Origin: Piscibacillus sp052246295
GTDB lineage: Bacteria; Bacillota; Bacilli; Bacillales; Alkalibacillaceae
Assembly (NCBI GenBank): GCA_052246295.1
Contig: JBQQCO010000030.1
Length of the DNA: 23,949 nt
Reading direction: 5' to 3' (one strand)
Positions 1 to 7,231 of this stretch are shown in pieces. Under the pieces are notes generated by a model, which was not told where the DNA came from, did not search any database, and saw nothing but the letters and a program-made list of their open reading frames with translations. Made by a program: the position numbers and the translations under genes. Position 1 is the first letter of the stretch; every line of letters begins with the position of its first letter.

Positions 1-10
1 TGATTCATAG

Positions 11-75
11 GGAAGACCTCTTTTCTGTGAATTTTAGTCTGCTAACTTAATTCTACAGAATGGGTCTTCCTTTTT
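11..75 (+). terminator. Branched rho-independent terminator at the window edge
   Basis: GGAAGACC (11-18) pairs with GGTCTTCC (63-70), and inside it TTCTGT (23-28) pairs with ACAGAA (55-60). A run of five T follows at 71-75. This gives a long two-part stem with a U tract in plus orientation, so it most likely ends a plus-strand gene lying before the window. Confidence 0.7.
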
Positions 76-226
76 CTATATCATTGAAAATCGGAATAGC
101 CATTTACACAAAATATTTTACACTCTCCTTTTTAGGAAATTTGTACCCCTTTTCCGTCCAAAAATTCTGATAACTTTCTACTAATTATACTATAATAACT
201 AATACTTTAGTATTATGGTGTCGAAT

Positions 227-775
227 TTAGAAGTTTCTTTCTTCAATCCAGGCATTGGCCTCTTGAACTAAATCTCTTTTTAATTGTGATTTCGTTCGTT
301 TGTATTTTCTCTCTAATTTGACTACAGATGCCGTGGAATAACCATATCGGTTTAATTCTTGTTTATAGGTCTCGAAAAAACCATTAAACCTCTCATCAAT
401 TTCATTTTCTAGTTTCGTAGCTTTTTGTTCGTATTTTAGTACAATAGCCCCAATTTGTAGTGGGTTTGGATCTTCGTTAAGGTTTGCTAATACTTCTTCC
501 TTTATTTCTTCGATTTCATTAATCGTATTTTCTTTAAGCTCTTCAAATGTGGATTCATATTTTTGAATGATATCGTCTTCTTTTGGTGGAGCAGTCATTT
601 GTTCGGATTGTGGGCTATCTAGAACATCATTAGTCCAAGTATAAGATGAAGACTCATCATTTTCTTGTTCAATTTGCTCTGTTTCCTCTTGGTTTAATAC
701 ACGTTCAATCACATTAATTCCATTTGTCACAACATAAATCATAACGATTAAAACGATTAGAAGTAATTTTTTCAT
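227..775 (-). CDS. Membrane-anchored coiled-coil protein of unknown function
   Basis: I do not recognise this 182-aa protein. It opens with two lysines and a hydrophobic stretch at residues 4-19 (LLLIVLIVMIYVVTNG), which reads as an uncleaved signal anchor or signal peptide. An acidic, Ser/Thr/Pro-containing linker follows (about 28-65), then a highly charged Glu/Lys-rich helical region to the end (about 66-182), probably coiled coil. The bulk would lie outside the membrane. The ATG at 773-775 has a modest ribosome site, AGAAAGG on the minus strand near 788-794. No strong minus-strand terminator is visible downstream; only a short AT-rich palindrome occurs near 203-216. It is convergent with whatever precedes the window and divergent from the permease gene. 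The ORF is well formed, so I am fairly sure it is a gene, but no function is claimed. Confidence 0.75.
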   Translation of the reverse strand: MKKLLLIVLIVMIYVVTNGINVIERVLNQEETEQIEQENDESSSYTWTNDVLDSPQSEQMTAPPKEDDIIQKYESTFEELKENTINEIEEIKEEVLANLNEDPNPLQIGAIVLKYEQKATKLENEIDERFNGFFETYKQELNRYGYSTASVVKLERKYKRTKSQLKRDLVQEANAWIEERNF

Positions 776-1061
776 TGTCAGCCGTCAGCCTTTCTAAGTC
801 CGTTCTTTTTCCATCTTCGTCAAAAGTTTTGCGATTTATACTGTGAAATTAGGGGAAAATAAACAACAATTCGACAGAACTGGACAAATATAAGCAAAAT
901 AGGGAGTGTCCTATACTGTGACCGACTTAGAACGTTTGTATGAGCTATATCTAGTTAATGTTGCCATATAGGTATTAAACTGACTTTTTTATCTGAAGAG
1001 CTGTAATGGTAAAATGACGGTTATACTTTGTTAAAAATTAAATAATAAAGGGGTATTAAAA

Positions 1062-2540
1062 TTGAGTTCTGATAATGGACTGAAAAGAAAAAAACTAAGT
1101 AAAACGTTTAAGCCTCATTGGGTTTGGGCAATTGCCTTAGGTTCATCAATCGGATGGGGATCGTTCGTTTTACCAGCTGATTGGATGGCTGGAGTAGGAC
1201 CATTAGGCGTTATTCTTGGATTAACTATAGGTGCAGTACTAATGGCGATAATTGCGATTAGTTACGGAGTCCTTATTCGAAACTATCCTGTGTCTGGTGG
1301 GGAGTTCGCCTATGCATTCTTGAGTTTAAACCGTGTCCATGCATATATTAGTGGGTGGTTCTTAACATTAGGTTATATATGTATCGTAGCGTTAAACGCA
1401 ACAGCATTCGCTTTAATGTTGAAGTTCGTTTTCCCGGATTTCATTCAAAATATGAAAATGTATAGTATTGCCGGTTGGGACGTGTATTTCACAGAAATCA
1501 TCGTAGTTACTGTATTAGTTGCGTTTTTTACGTATTTAAATATTAAAGGTTCAGGTTTATCAGGCCGTTTGCAATTTATTTTTGTAATGATTTTAATCTT
1601 AGGTGTCTTTTCATTAACTGGTCTGATGACAACGAACAGCGGCACATCATTTAGTAACATGGCGCCAGTATTTAGCCCGGAAGTATCACCTTTAGCAGCT
1701 ATACTAACAATTGTTGCGATTGCACCGTTTGCTTACGTCGGTTTTGATAACGTTCCACAGGCAGCGGAGGAATTTAAATTCTCAGCACGTAGAGCATTAA
1801 CGCTTATTATGATGGCGTTGTTATTTGCAGCTATAATCTATTCTCTAATGATTGTAACGACTGCAGTTGCAGCACCTTGGCAGGATACGTCGGCTGCAGG
1901 TTTACAATGGGGAACAGGTACCGTTGTGCAAGATGTATTAGGAACAGGTGGATTAATAATCTTAGTTGTTGCTTTATCCATGGGTATTTTCACCGGTTTA
2001 AATGGATTCTTAATATCATCAAGTCGTGTATTGTTCGCGATGGCACGTGGTAAAGTGTTACCAAAACCGTTTTCTCACTTGCATAGTCAATACAATACAC
2101 CGTACTTTGCTATTATATTTGCGGCCATTGTTGCAATCATTGCACCCTGGTTCGGACGCGAAGTGTTAGGTTGGATCGTTGATATGTCATCAGTCGGTGT
2201 ATCAATTGCATATTTCTATACATGTTTTACAGCTTATAGCTTATTAAAATGGAATAAAGGTGAAGACTACGATGAAACACTTCATATTGTTTCACCAGGT
2301 AAGAAGTTTGTAGCCATTTTAGGTATGATTTCAAGTGTCAGCTTCTTAGTATTATTACTTTATCCGAATTCACCAGCTGCTTTAGGATCTGAGTCATTAT
2401 GGGCATTAGTGATTTGGGTAGCATTAGGTGTGATCTTCTACTTTGTAAGACGTAAAGATTTACAAAGTTATGATCGTGAAGATTTAGCTTATTTAATCTT
2501 AGGAAAAGAGAAGTTTAAACTGACAGATAAAGAGGATTAA
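1062..2540 (+). CDS. APC-superfamily amino-acid permease
   Basis: This 492-aa protein has the length and hydropathy of an amino acid/polyamine/organocation permease, with about 12 hydrophobic segments separated by short loops. The first segment carries the signature IALGSSIGWGSFVLPADW (about residues 24-41), matching the unwound TM1 motif (GxxIGxG) that contacts the substrate alpha-amino and carboxyl groups. Also typical are the YPVSGGEFAYA stretch after TM2, the FAYVGFDNVPQAAEEFKF motif at the TM6 end, and SSSRVLFAMARGKVLP in the TM8 region. It probably works as a secondary amino-acid transporter in the cytoplasmic membrane; the substrate cannot be read from sequence. The start is TTG, supported by AAAGGGG at 1048-1053 with good spacing. 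It is monocistronic, followed at once by a terminator. Confidence 0.9.
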   Translation: MSSDNGLKRKKLSKTFKPHWVWAIALGSSIGWGSFVLPADWMAGVGPLGVILGLTIGAVLMAIIAISYGVLIRNYPVSGGEFAYAFLSLNRVHAYISGWFLTLGYICIVALNATAFALMLKFVFPDFIQNMKMYSIAGWDVYFTEIIVVTVLVAFFTYLNIKGSGLSGRLQFIFVMILILGVFSLTGLMTTNSGTSFSNMAPVFSPEVSPLAAILTIVAIAPFAYVGFDNVPQAAEEFKFSARRALTLIMMALLFAAIIYSLMIVTTAVAAPWQDTSAAGLQWGTGTVVQDVLGTGGLIILVVALSMGIFTGLNGFLISSSRVLFAMARGKVLPKPFSHLHSQYNTPYFAIIFAAIVAIIAPWFGREVLGWIVDMSSVGVSIAYFYTCFTAYSLLKWNKGEDYDETLHIVSPGKKFVAILGMISSVSFLVLLLYPNSPAALGSESLWALVIWVALGVIFYFVRRKDLQSYDREDLAYLILGKEKFKLTDKED

Positions 2541-2548
2541 TTTATAAG

Positions 2549-2579
2549 GCCACTCCAAATGTATTTGGGGTGGCTTTTT
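2549..2579 (+). terminator. Terminator of the permease gene
   Basis: GCCACTCCA (2549-2557) pairs with TGGGGTGGC (2565-2573) with one T-G wobble, and a T run follows. It lies 8 nt past the permease stop codon. Confidence 0.85.
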
Positions 2580-2593
2580 GGTTTTAAAATAGA

Positions 2594-2624
2594 AAAATCC
2601 CGCTGGCTGTCTCGCCAACGGGAT
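2594..2624 (-). terminator. Terminator of the S8 protease gene
   Basis: On the minus strand an ATCCCGTTGGC / GCCAGCGGGAT stem (plus positions 2614-2624 and 2597-2607) is followed by a T run at 2593-2597. It starts 13 nt after the protease stop codon. Together with the plus-strand terminator at 2549 it makes a back-to-back terminator pair between convergent genes. Confidence 0.85.
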
Positions 2625-2637
2625 ACATACATAAAAA

Positions 2638-4125
2638 TTACTGAACTGCTTTAAATGCGTTTAAATGACCGTTTCCGAATAATTTACGTTCTTGGCCATT
2701 CACTTTATCAACTGCACCTTTTAGTAGCTCTCGCTTAACTTGTGCAGGTGATAATTCGCCATTGTTTTGATCAATGATTAAACCTGCTACAGCTGATACT
2801 TTAGGTGTTGCCATTGAAGTGCCGACACTAAAGTAATAACCAGTATCAGATGCACTGTCAGCGCTTAGGTTGAATTCGAAATAGTGCATTAGGTTATCTA
2901 GATATTCATCTAGTCGACCTTCTGATGCATACTGATTATACAAGCGAGTGTCTCCACCTACTGTTGCAATGTCGATTTGACCAGCACCATAGTTAGAATA
3001 CTCTGCAATAACATCGTTAGGTCCAGTAGCTGAAACGTTTACGACATTTGATAATTGAGCAGGAACTGTTTTAGCTGTTCCGCGGAATTGTACATTTTCA
3101 CTACCATACTCTTCATTGAGATAATTCATTACTTGATTATTGTTGCTTAAATCCAGGCCGTCGTTACCAGCAGCCACAACTACAACTGCACCTTTATCCT
3201 CAGCATATTTAGCTGCACGTTTGTATGCTACGTAGTCTGCAACGTCATTACCAGCGTTTTCCCATTTACCATCATCATTTTTAACAAATGTTTGACCGAA
3301 TAAATCCCAGCCACCAAGGCTCATTGATAATACATCAGAACCATCATCAGCAGCAGCAATCATTGCTTTGTAAATCCAAGCAGATTCTGCCGAGCTTGTT
3401 CCAAATACTCGGTAAGCACGAAGACCCAAGTCAGGTGCTACACCTAACATACCATTACCAGCACCAGCGATTGAACCAGACACATGACTACCGTGACCGT
3501 GTAGGTCGACAAAGTTGCCAGGGTCTCCAGTTTCACTAGGTTCTGTTCCTTGGAAACCGCCTGCTGGTACAAAGTTTTTAGAACCTTCAACTAAGTTTGG
3601 AGCTAAATCGATATGTGTAGGGTTGATCCCCGTATCAATTACAGCTACAACAGTGTCATGAGAACCAGTGTGTTCTGCATAGCTTGCACCATTTTCAGTG
3701 ATACGCTGAATGTCCCACTGAATTGGCCAGAACTGTGGCATTTCCATTCCAGCTTCTTCTAAAAGATCCCCATTCAAATCACCTGAAAGGTCACCAGAAA
3801 GATCTAAGTCACCACTGAACTCAATGGATTGTGATTCTGGTAAGTCCCAAGATAAAGATAGGCTTGCTGCTTGTACACCTTTAAACCCTTTAATTTGATT
3901 TAAATCACCAGCTGTACCTTTCACTTGGTAATAGCCAATCTCAGGCACTTCATAAACGATTTCAGCATCTGTTAGTGACAGATCACCTTTGAATTTTTCT
4001 ACCTGAGCATTGTTCTTAAGAACAACAGAATAATAATTCTCTTCAGCATCAGCACCGACTCCTAATGCCGAGAATGAGAATAGTGCGATAGCAAGTGTTG
4101 CAATCAGTGTTATGACTTTCTTCAT
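2638..4125 (-). CDS. Secreted S8 (subtilisin-family) serine protease
   Basis: This 495-aa protein has a Sec-type signal peptide (KK, then hydrophobic residues to about 20, probable cut near ADA-EE at 27). A propeptide-like region covers about 30-95. The subtilase domain carries the complete catalytic set: Asp164 in AVIDTGIN, His211 in HGHGSHVSG, oxyanion Asn321 in AAGND and Ser437 in GTSMATP. It should therefore be an active extracellular endopeptidase. Between propeptide and catalytic domain (about 104-121) lies an unusual low-complexity linker of S/N-GDL repeats. An inserted segment around 275-300 and another at 393-430 lengthen the catalytic domain. The start has an excellent ribosome site (AGGGGAGGAAT, about 9 nt upstream). 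It lies two genes from degS-degU, a known regulator of exoproteases in Bacillus, but no direct regulatory site is seen. The exact subfamily is uncertain. Confidence 0.93.
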   Translation of the reverse strand: MKKVITLIATLAIALFSFSALGVGADAEENYYSVVLKNNAQVEKFKGDLSLTDAEIVYEVPEIGYYQVKGTAGDLNQIKGFKGVQAASLSLSWDLPESQSIEFSGDLDLSGDLSGDLNGDLLEEAGMEMPQFWPIQWDIQRITENGASYAEHTGSHDTVVAVIDTGINPTHIDLAPNLVEGSKNFVPAGGFQGTEPSETGDPGNFVDLHGHGSHVSGSIAGAGNGMLGVAPDLGLRAYRVFGTSSAESAWIYKAMIAAADDGSDVLSMSLGGWDLFGQTFVKNDDGKWENAGNDVADYVAYKRAAKYAEDKGAVVVVAAGNDGLDLSNNNQVMNYLNEEYGSENVQFRGTAKTVPAQLSNVVNVSATGPNDVIAEYSNYGAGQIDIATVGGDTRLYNQYASEGRLDEYLDNLMHYFEFNLSADSASDTGYYFSVGTSMATPKVSAVAGLIIDQNNGELSPAQVKRELLKGAVDKVNGQERKLFGNGHLNAFKAVQ

Positions 4126-4421
4126 GCGAATAATTCCTCCCCTAAATGAATTTTTTGAACACTCTAACTATATTCTTATGAAATATTTATTATCCTTCAA
4201 ATGTTTTGAAATTAAGACAATAGAACTAGTTTATTTATTTTTGTTATTAAATAATAATAATTATAATTTTATGAAAAAATTATATACTTTAACGTCATTT
4301 TTTTGATTAAAATCCAAATTATTTATCAACCTTTAAGGTATTGATGTTGTTATATAAAAATAATAAAATAATACTTGACCTCGATCATAAAGGGTTATTT
4401 AGACGCTATCTTTTTATTTTG

Positions 4422-4453
4422 TCCCTCAAAGTTTACTTTGGGGGATCTTTTTT
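4422..4453 (+). terminator. Orphan plus-strand terminator
   Basis: TCCCTCAAAG (4422-4431) pairs with CTTTGGGGGA (4436-4445) across a TTTA loop with one wobble, and TCTTTTTTTG follows. The T run is on the plus strand only; read on the minus strand the stem is followed by an A-rich tract. No plus-strand gene precedes it. Confidence 0.7.
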
Positions 4454-4463
4454 GTCATAAAAA

Positions 4464-4491
4464 AAGATGCTTACCATCTAAGGTAAACATC
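4464..4491 (-). terminator. Terminator of yigZ
   Basis: On the minus strand GATGTTTACC (4482-4491) pairs with GGTAAGCATC (4466-4475) around a six-base loop, followed by a run of seven T. It begins 7 nt after the yigZ stop codon. Confidence 0.88.
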
Positions 4492-4497
4492 TGATTG

Positions 4498-5139
4498 TTA
4501 TGATAATGTAACTTCTTTCTCTACATATTTTTCTTCTCCCTCAGTGATTTTCGCTTGATCTGAGGTCAAATCAACAATCCAAGTTTTAAAGCTATCTACT
4601 TCTGATACCGGGACGTACACATGGAATGTTACTGAATCTAAGTATTCTGTATCACCTAATAATTGTCCGCTATTGCGTAGTTCGTTTTCTAATTTACCAA
4701 TTAGTCCGTAATCCACTTTAATAAGGATTTCTTTCATTAAAGTTCGTTCAACAACTCCAATGTGTTTAATCGCTTCTGAAGTCGAGTTCGAATAAGCACG
4801 AATGAGACCACCTGCACCTAATTTTATTCCACCGAAATAACGTGTCACAACGACTGCAGTGTCTTTTAGGTCCATTTTTTTCAAGACTTCAAGTATTGGA
4901 ACGCCGGCTGTACCACTTGGCTCGCCATCGTCTTGTGCTTTTTGGATTAAGTTTTGCTCACCAATCATATAAGCAGAACAGTTATGTGTGGCATCTTTAT
5001 GTTGCTTTTTAATTTCGTTAATAAATTCTTGAGCTTCTTCCTCGGTTTCAGTTCTTTTTACATGACCTATGAAGCGTGATTTCTGAATCACGATTTCATG
5101 AGAGCCTGCCTCTTTGATGGTTAAATATTTTTCTAACAT
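4498..5139 (-). CDS. yvyE: YigZ/YvyE family protein (UPF0029, IMPACT-like)
   Basis: The 213-aa length and sequence match the YigZ/YvyE family (UPF0029 N-terminal plus a small C-terminal domain). Hallmarks visible are SRFIGHVKR near residues 21-29, the ATHNCSAYMIG stretch at 50-60, DDGEPSGTAGVPIL at 70-83 and VVVTRYFGGIKLGAGGLIRAY at 97-116. The family is related to eukaryotic IMPACT. Its biochemical role in bacteria is not settled, and binding to nucleic acids or translation factors has been suggested. In B. subtilis the same gene lies just before degS and divergent from it, exactly as here. The ATG has GAGAGGAG 8 nt upstream, and a TTGCTC/TATAAT promoter lies 26 nt upstream of the start. Confidence 0.92.
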   Translation of the reverse strand: MLEKYLTIKEAGSHEIVIQKSRFIGHVKRTETEEEAQEFINEIKKQHKDATHNCSAYMIGEQNLIQKAQDDGEPSGTAGVPILEVLKKMDLKDTAVVVTRYFGGIKLGAGGLIRAYSNSTSEAIKHIGVVERTLMKEILIKVDYGLIGKLENELRNSGQLLGDTEYLDSVTFHVYVPVSEVDSFKTWIVDLTSDQAKITEGEEKYVEKEVTLS

Positions 5140-5164
5140 AAAAATGAACTCCTCTCATTCCTAT

Positions 5165-5193
5165 ATTATAATGTTATTACGAATTCAGAGCAA
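5165..5193 (-). promoter_or_regulatory. Sigma-A promoter of yigZ
   Basis: On the minus strand TTGCTC (plus 5188-5193) and a perfect TATAAT (plus 5165-5170) are separated by 17 nt. The -10 box lies 25 nt before the yigZ start codon. Confidence 0.75.
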
Positions 5194-5216
5194 AAGGTGT
5201 GCAGTTGGACAATTAA

Positions 5217-5225
5217 TGATAAAAT
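5217..5225 (+). promoter_or_regulatory. Extended -10 promoter candidate for degS-degU
   Basis: TGATAAAAT at 5217-5225 reads as an extended -10 (TGn plus TAAAAT, one base off TATAAT). The -35 region is weak. It lies 68 nt before the chosen degS start and is divergent from the yigZ promoter. Confidence 0.45.
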
Positions 5226-5292
5226 GTGACTAAGACCCTCGCGAATATTTGAAATCTTTCGAATGGATATAGTTACAATGGAGGAATTAGTC

Positions 5293-6441
5293 ATGTCGGT
5301 TGTAAAGGATAATGAGAAAGCACTAGATTCCGTAATTGAGGAAATGATCAATGTCGTAACGAACAGTAAAAGAGAAGTGTTCGAAATTGGAGAGGAATCT
5401 AGAAAACAACAAGAAGTATTGAACAAAGAAGTGAAGGAAATTAAGCGTGAGGTAGAGAATATAATAAATGAGAGTGACGAATTAGAGAGACGACTTAAAG
5501 CTTCAAGAGTGAGATTATCAGAGGTTAGTAAGAACTTTGAGCACTATTCTGAAGAGGAAGTGCGTCAAGTTTATAATAATACGCATGAGTTACAAACACA
5601 ATTAGTGGTACAAAGGCAAAAAGAAGTAGCACTAATTAAACGACGTGACGATTTAGAACAACGAATTAAAATATTAGCCAATAGTGTTTCGCGTGCTGAA
5701 AAGTTAATGAGTAAGATTAATGTTATTTTGACCTATTTAAACGAAGATTTTAAAGAGGTCAATGAGGCACTTGAATCAGCGAAGCAAAAGCATGAATTTG
5801 GATTAAGGATTATTGAGGCTCAAGAAGAAGAGCGCAGGAATTTATCGCGTGAAATACATGATGGGCCAGCACAAATGCTTGCTAATGTGTTAATTCGTTC
5901 AGATATTATTGATAAAACGATTAAACAGCGTGGTATGGACGAAGCCTTAAAAGAGATTAAAGAGATGAAAGAAATGGCGAGAAATGCGCTATATGAGGTG
6001 CGTAGAATTATTTATGATTTACGACCTATGGCATTGGACGACTTAGGACTAGTTCCGACTTTGCGTAAGTACCTCTCTACCATTGAGGAATACCACGAGC
6101 TCAAAATTCAATTTGAGTTCAAAGGTAAGGAAATGCGATATGGGCATAAGTTTGAAGCGGCTGTCTTTCGAATGATTCAAGAGGCCGTTCAAAACGCGGT
6201 TAAACATGCTCAAGCAAAAATTATACGTGTGCAATTCGAGGCCACTCAACAAAAGCTTAATGTAAGGATTGTTGATGATGGTATTGGGTTTGACCAGGAA
6301 GCAACTAAGCATCAATCTTTTGGATTAATTGGCATGAGGGAACGAATAGAGATGTTGGACGGCAGTTTAAAGGTTGAATCTGAGTTAGGTCAAGGCACAA
6401 AAGTTAAGATTTCTTTACCGAACGTTTACGAAGACCAATAA
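5293..6441 (+). CDS. degS: Sensor histidine kinase DegS
   Basis: DegS is the cytoplasmic (no membrane segment) histidine kinase that phosphorylates DegU. The 382-aa product has an N-terminal sensor/coiled-coil region (about 1-175) rich in Glu, Lys and Arg. Then comes the HisKA_3 dimerisation motif IIEAQEEERRNLSREIHDGP with the phospho-acceptor His189 in REIHDGPAQ. The ATPase follows, with N-box ...FRMIQEAVQNAVKHA, G1 DDGIGF and G2 SFGLIGMRERI. I start it at ATG 5293, not at the in-frame ATG at 5263. GGAGGA lies at 5280-5285 with proper spacing to 5293, the product then begins MSVVKDNEKALDS like B. subtilis DegS, and the acceptor His becomes residue 189, the same number as in B. subtilis. degU follows after 53 nt, presumably cotranscribed. 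Confidence 0.96.
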   Translation: MSVVKDNEKALDSVIEEMINVVTNSKREVFEIGEESRKQQEVLNKEVKEIKREVENIINESDELERRLKASRVRLSEVSKNFEHYSEEEVRQVYNNTHELQTQLVVQRQKEVALIKRRDDLEQRIKILANSVSRAEKLMSKINVILTYLNEDFKEVNEALESAKQKHEFGLRIIEAQEEERRNLSREIHDGPAQMLANVLIRSDIIDKTIKQRGMDEALKEIKEMKEMARNALYEVRRIIYDLRPMALDDLGLVPTLRKYLSTIEEYHELKIQFEFKGKEMRYGHKFEAAVFRMIQEAVQNAVKHAQAKIIRVQFEATQQKLNVRIVDDGIGFDQEATKHQSFGLIGMRERIEMLDGSLKVESELGQGTKVKISLPNVYEDQ

Positions 6442-6494
6442 TTGGACGGGATTCGTTATACTGTGGTTGGAAACGAATTTTAGGAGGTTATTAA

Positions 6495-7190
6495 ATGGGA
6501 ACTAGAATCGTGTTAATTGATGATCATAAATTATTTCGTGAAGGTGTAAAACGAATTTTAGAATTTGAAGAGAGCTTTGAAGTTGTCGCAGAAGGTGGCG
6601 ACGGATCAGATGCGATGGCGATTGTTGATGAGACGAAGCCGGATATCGTGATCATGGATATTAATATGCCGAATATAAACGGTGTTGAAGCAACACGTAA
6701 ACTGATTAATAAATACGAAGACTTAAGAGTCATAATTTTATCGATTCATGATGATGAATCATACGTGACACACGCACTTAAATCTGGTGCGTTAGGGTAT
6801 ATGCTTAAGGAAATGGATACTGATGAATTAGTCAACGCTATCAAGATTGTTAGTGACGGTGGTTCATACGTACACCCGAAAGTAACACATAATCTAATTA
6901 AAGATTATCACCGATTAGCTCTAGCAGGTTCATCAACTGGATCAAGCTCAAGCAGTGCATTTCAACAGGTTGAGTACCGCAAGCCATTACACTTGTTAAC
7001 TAGACGAGAGTGTGAAGTGTTACAACTCATGACGGATGGTCAGAGTAACCGTGGCATTTCAGAGAACCTTTATATTAGTGAAAAAACGGTTAAGAACCAC
7101 GTATCGAACATATTGCAAAAAATGAATGTTAACGACCGTACTCAAGCAGTTGTAACTGCAATTAAAAACGGTTGGGTTGAAGTTAAGTAG
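6495..7190 (+). CDS. degU: Response regulator DegU (NarL/LuxR family)
   Basis: This is the transcription regulator partnered with DegS; in Bacillus it controls exoenzymes, competence, biofilm and motility depending on phosphorylation. The 231-aa protein has a receiver domain (1 to about 120) with acidic pocket DD at 9-10, phospho-acceptor Asp55 in IMDINMPN, the Thr/Ser switch in ILSIHDDE and Lys in LKEMD. It ends in a LuxR/NarL helix-turn-helix (about 165-231) with LTRRECEVLQLM and ISEKTVKNHVSNILQKMNVNDRTQAV, nearly identical to B. subtilis DegU. The linker carries a Ser-rich stretch (about 145-153, GSSTGSSSSS) not typical of the B. subtilis protein. The ribosome site is TAGGAGG about 9 nt before the ATG. 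A strong terminator follows 4 nt after the stop. Confidence 0.96.
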   Translation: MGTRIVLIDDHKLFREGVKRILEFEESFEVVAEGGDGSDAMAIVDETKPDIVIMDINMPNINGVEATRKLINKYEDLRVIILSIHDDESYVTHALKSGALGYMLKEMDTDELVNAIKIVSDGGSYVHPKVTHNLIKDYHRLALAGSSTGSSSSSAFQQVEYRKPLHLLTRRECEVLQLMTDGQSNRGISENLYISEKTVKNHVSNILQKMNVNDRTQAVVTAIKNGWVEVK

Positions 7191-7194
7191 TGAG

Positions 7195-7222
7195 AAACGC
7201 CGGGACACCCCGGCGTTTTTTA
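7195..7222 (+). terminator. Terminator of degS-degU
   Basis: AAACGCCGGG (7195-7204) pairs with CCCGGCGTTT (7209-7218) around a four-base loop, and T residues follow. It is GC-rich and close to the degU stop, separating degU from the repeat array. Confidence 0.92.
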
Positions 7223-7231
7223 CGTTAAAAG

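Larger units (their letters stand above)
4126..4497. other. AT-rich intergenic region between protease and yigZ
   Basis: This 372-nt stretch is very AT-rich, especially 4180-4380. It should hold the protease promoter, but no convincing -35/-10 pair could be picked out. Its right end contains two hairpin terminators in opposite directions, at 4422-4453 on plus and 4464-4491 on minus. The plus-strand terminator has no obvious plus-strand gene before it. A plus-strand open frame at 4112-4306 has no ribosome site and protein-like features are absent, so it is not called. Confidence 0.6.

Noticed and set aside
3288..3539. Plus-strand frame inside the protease gene
   Set aside because: Antisense shadow with Gln/His-rich sequence and no ribosome site.
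4112..4306. 64-codon plus-strand frame in the AT-rich region
   Set aside because: Low-complexity Leu/Phe/Asn content from AT-rich DNA and no ribosome site.
5263..5292. Upstream ATG for degS
   Set aside because: No ribosome site there; GGAGGA and homology support ATG 5293.
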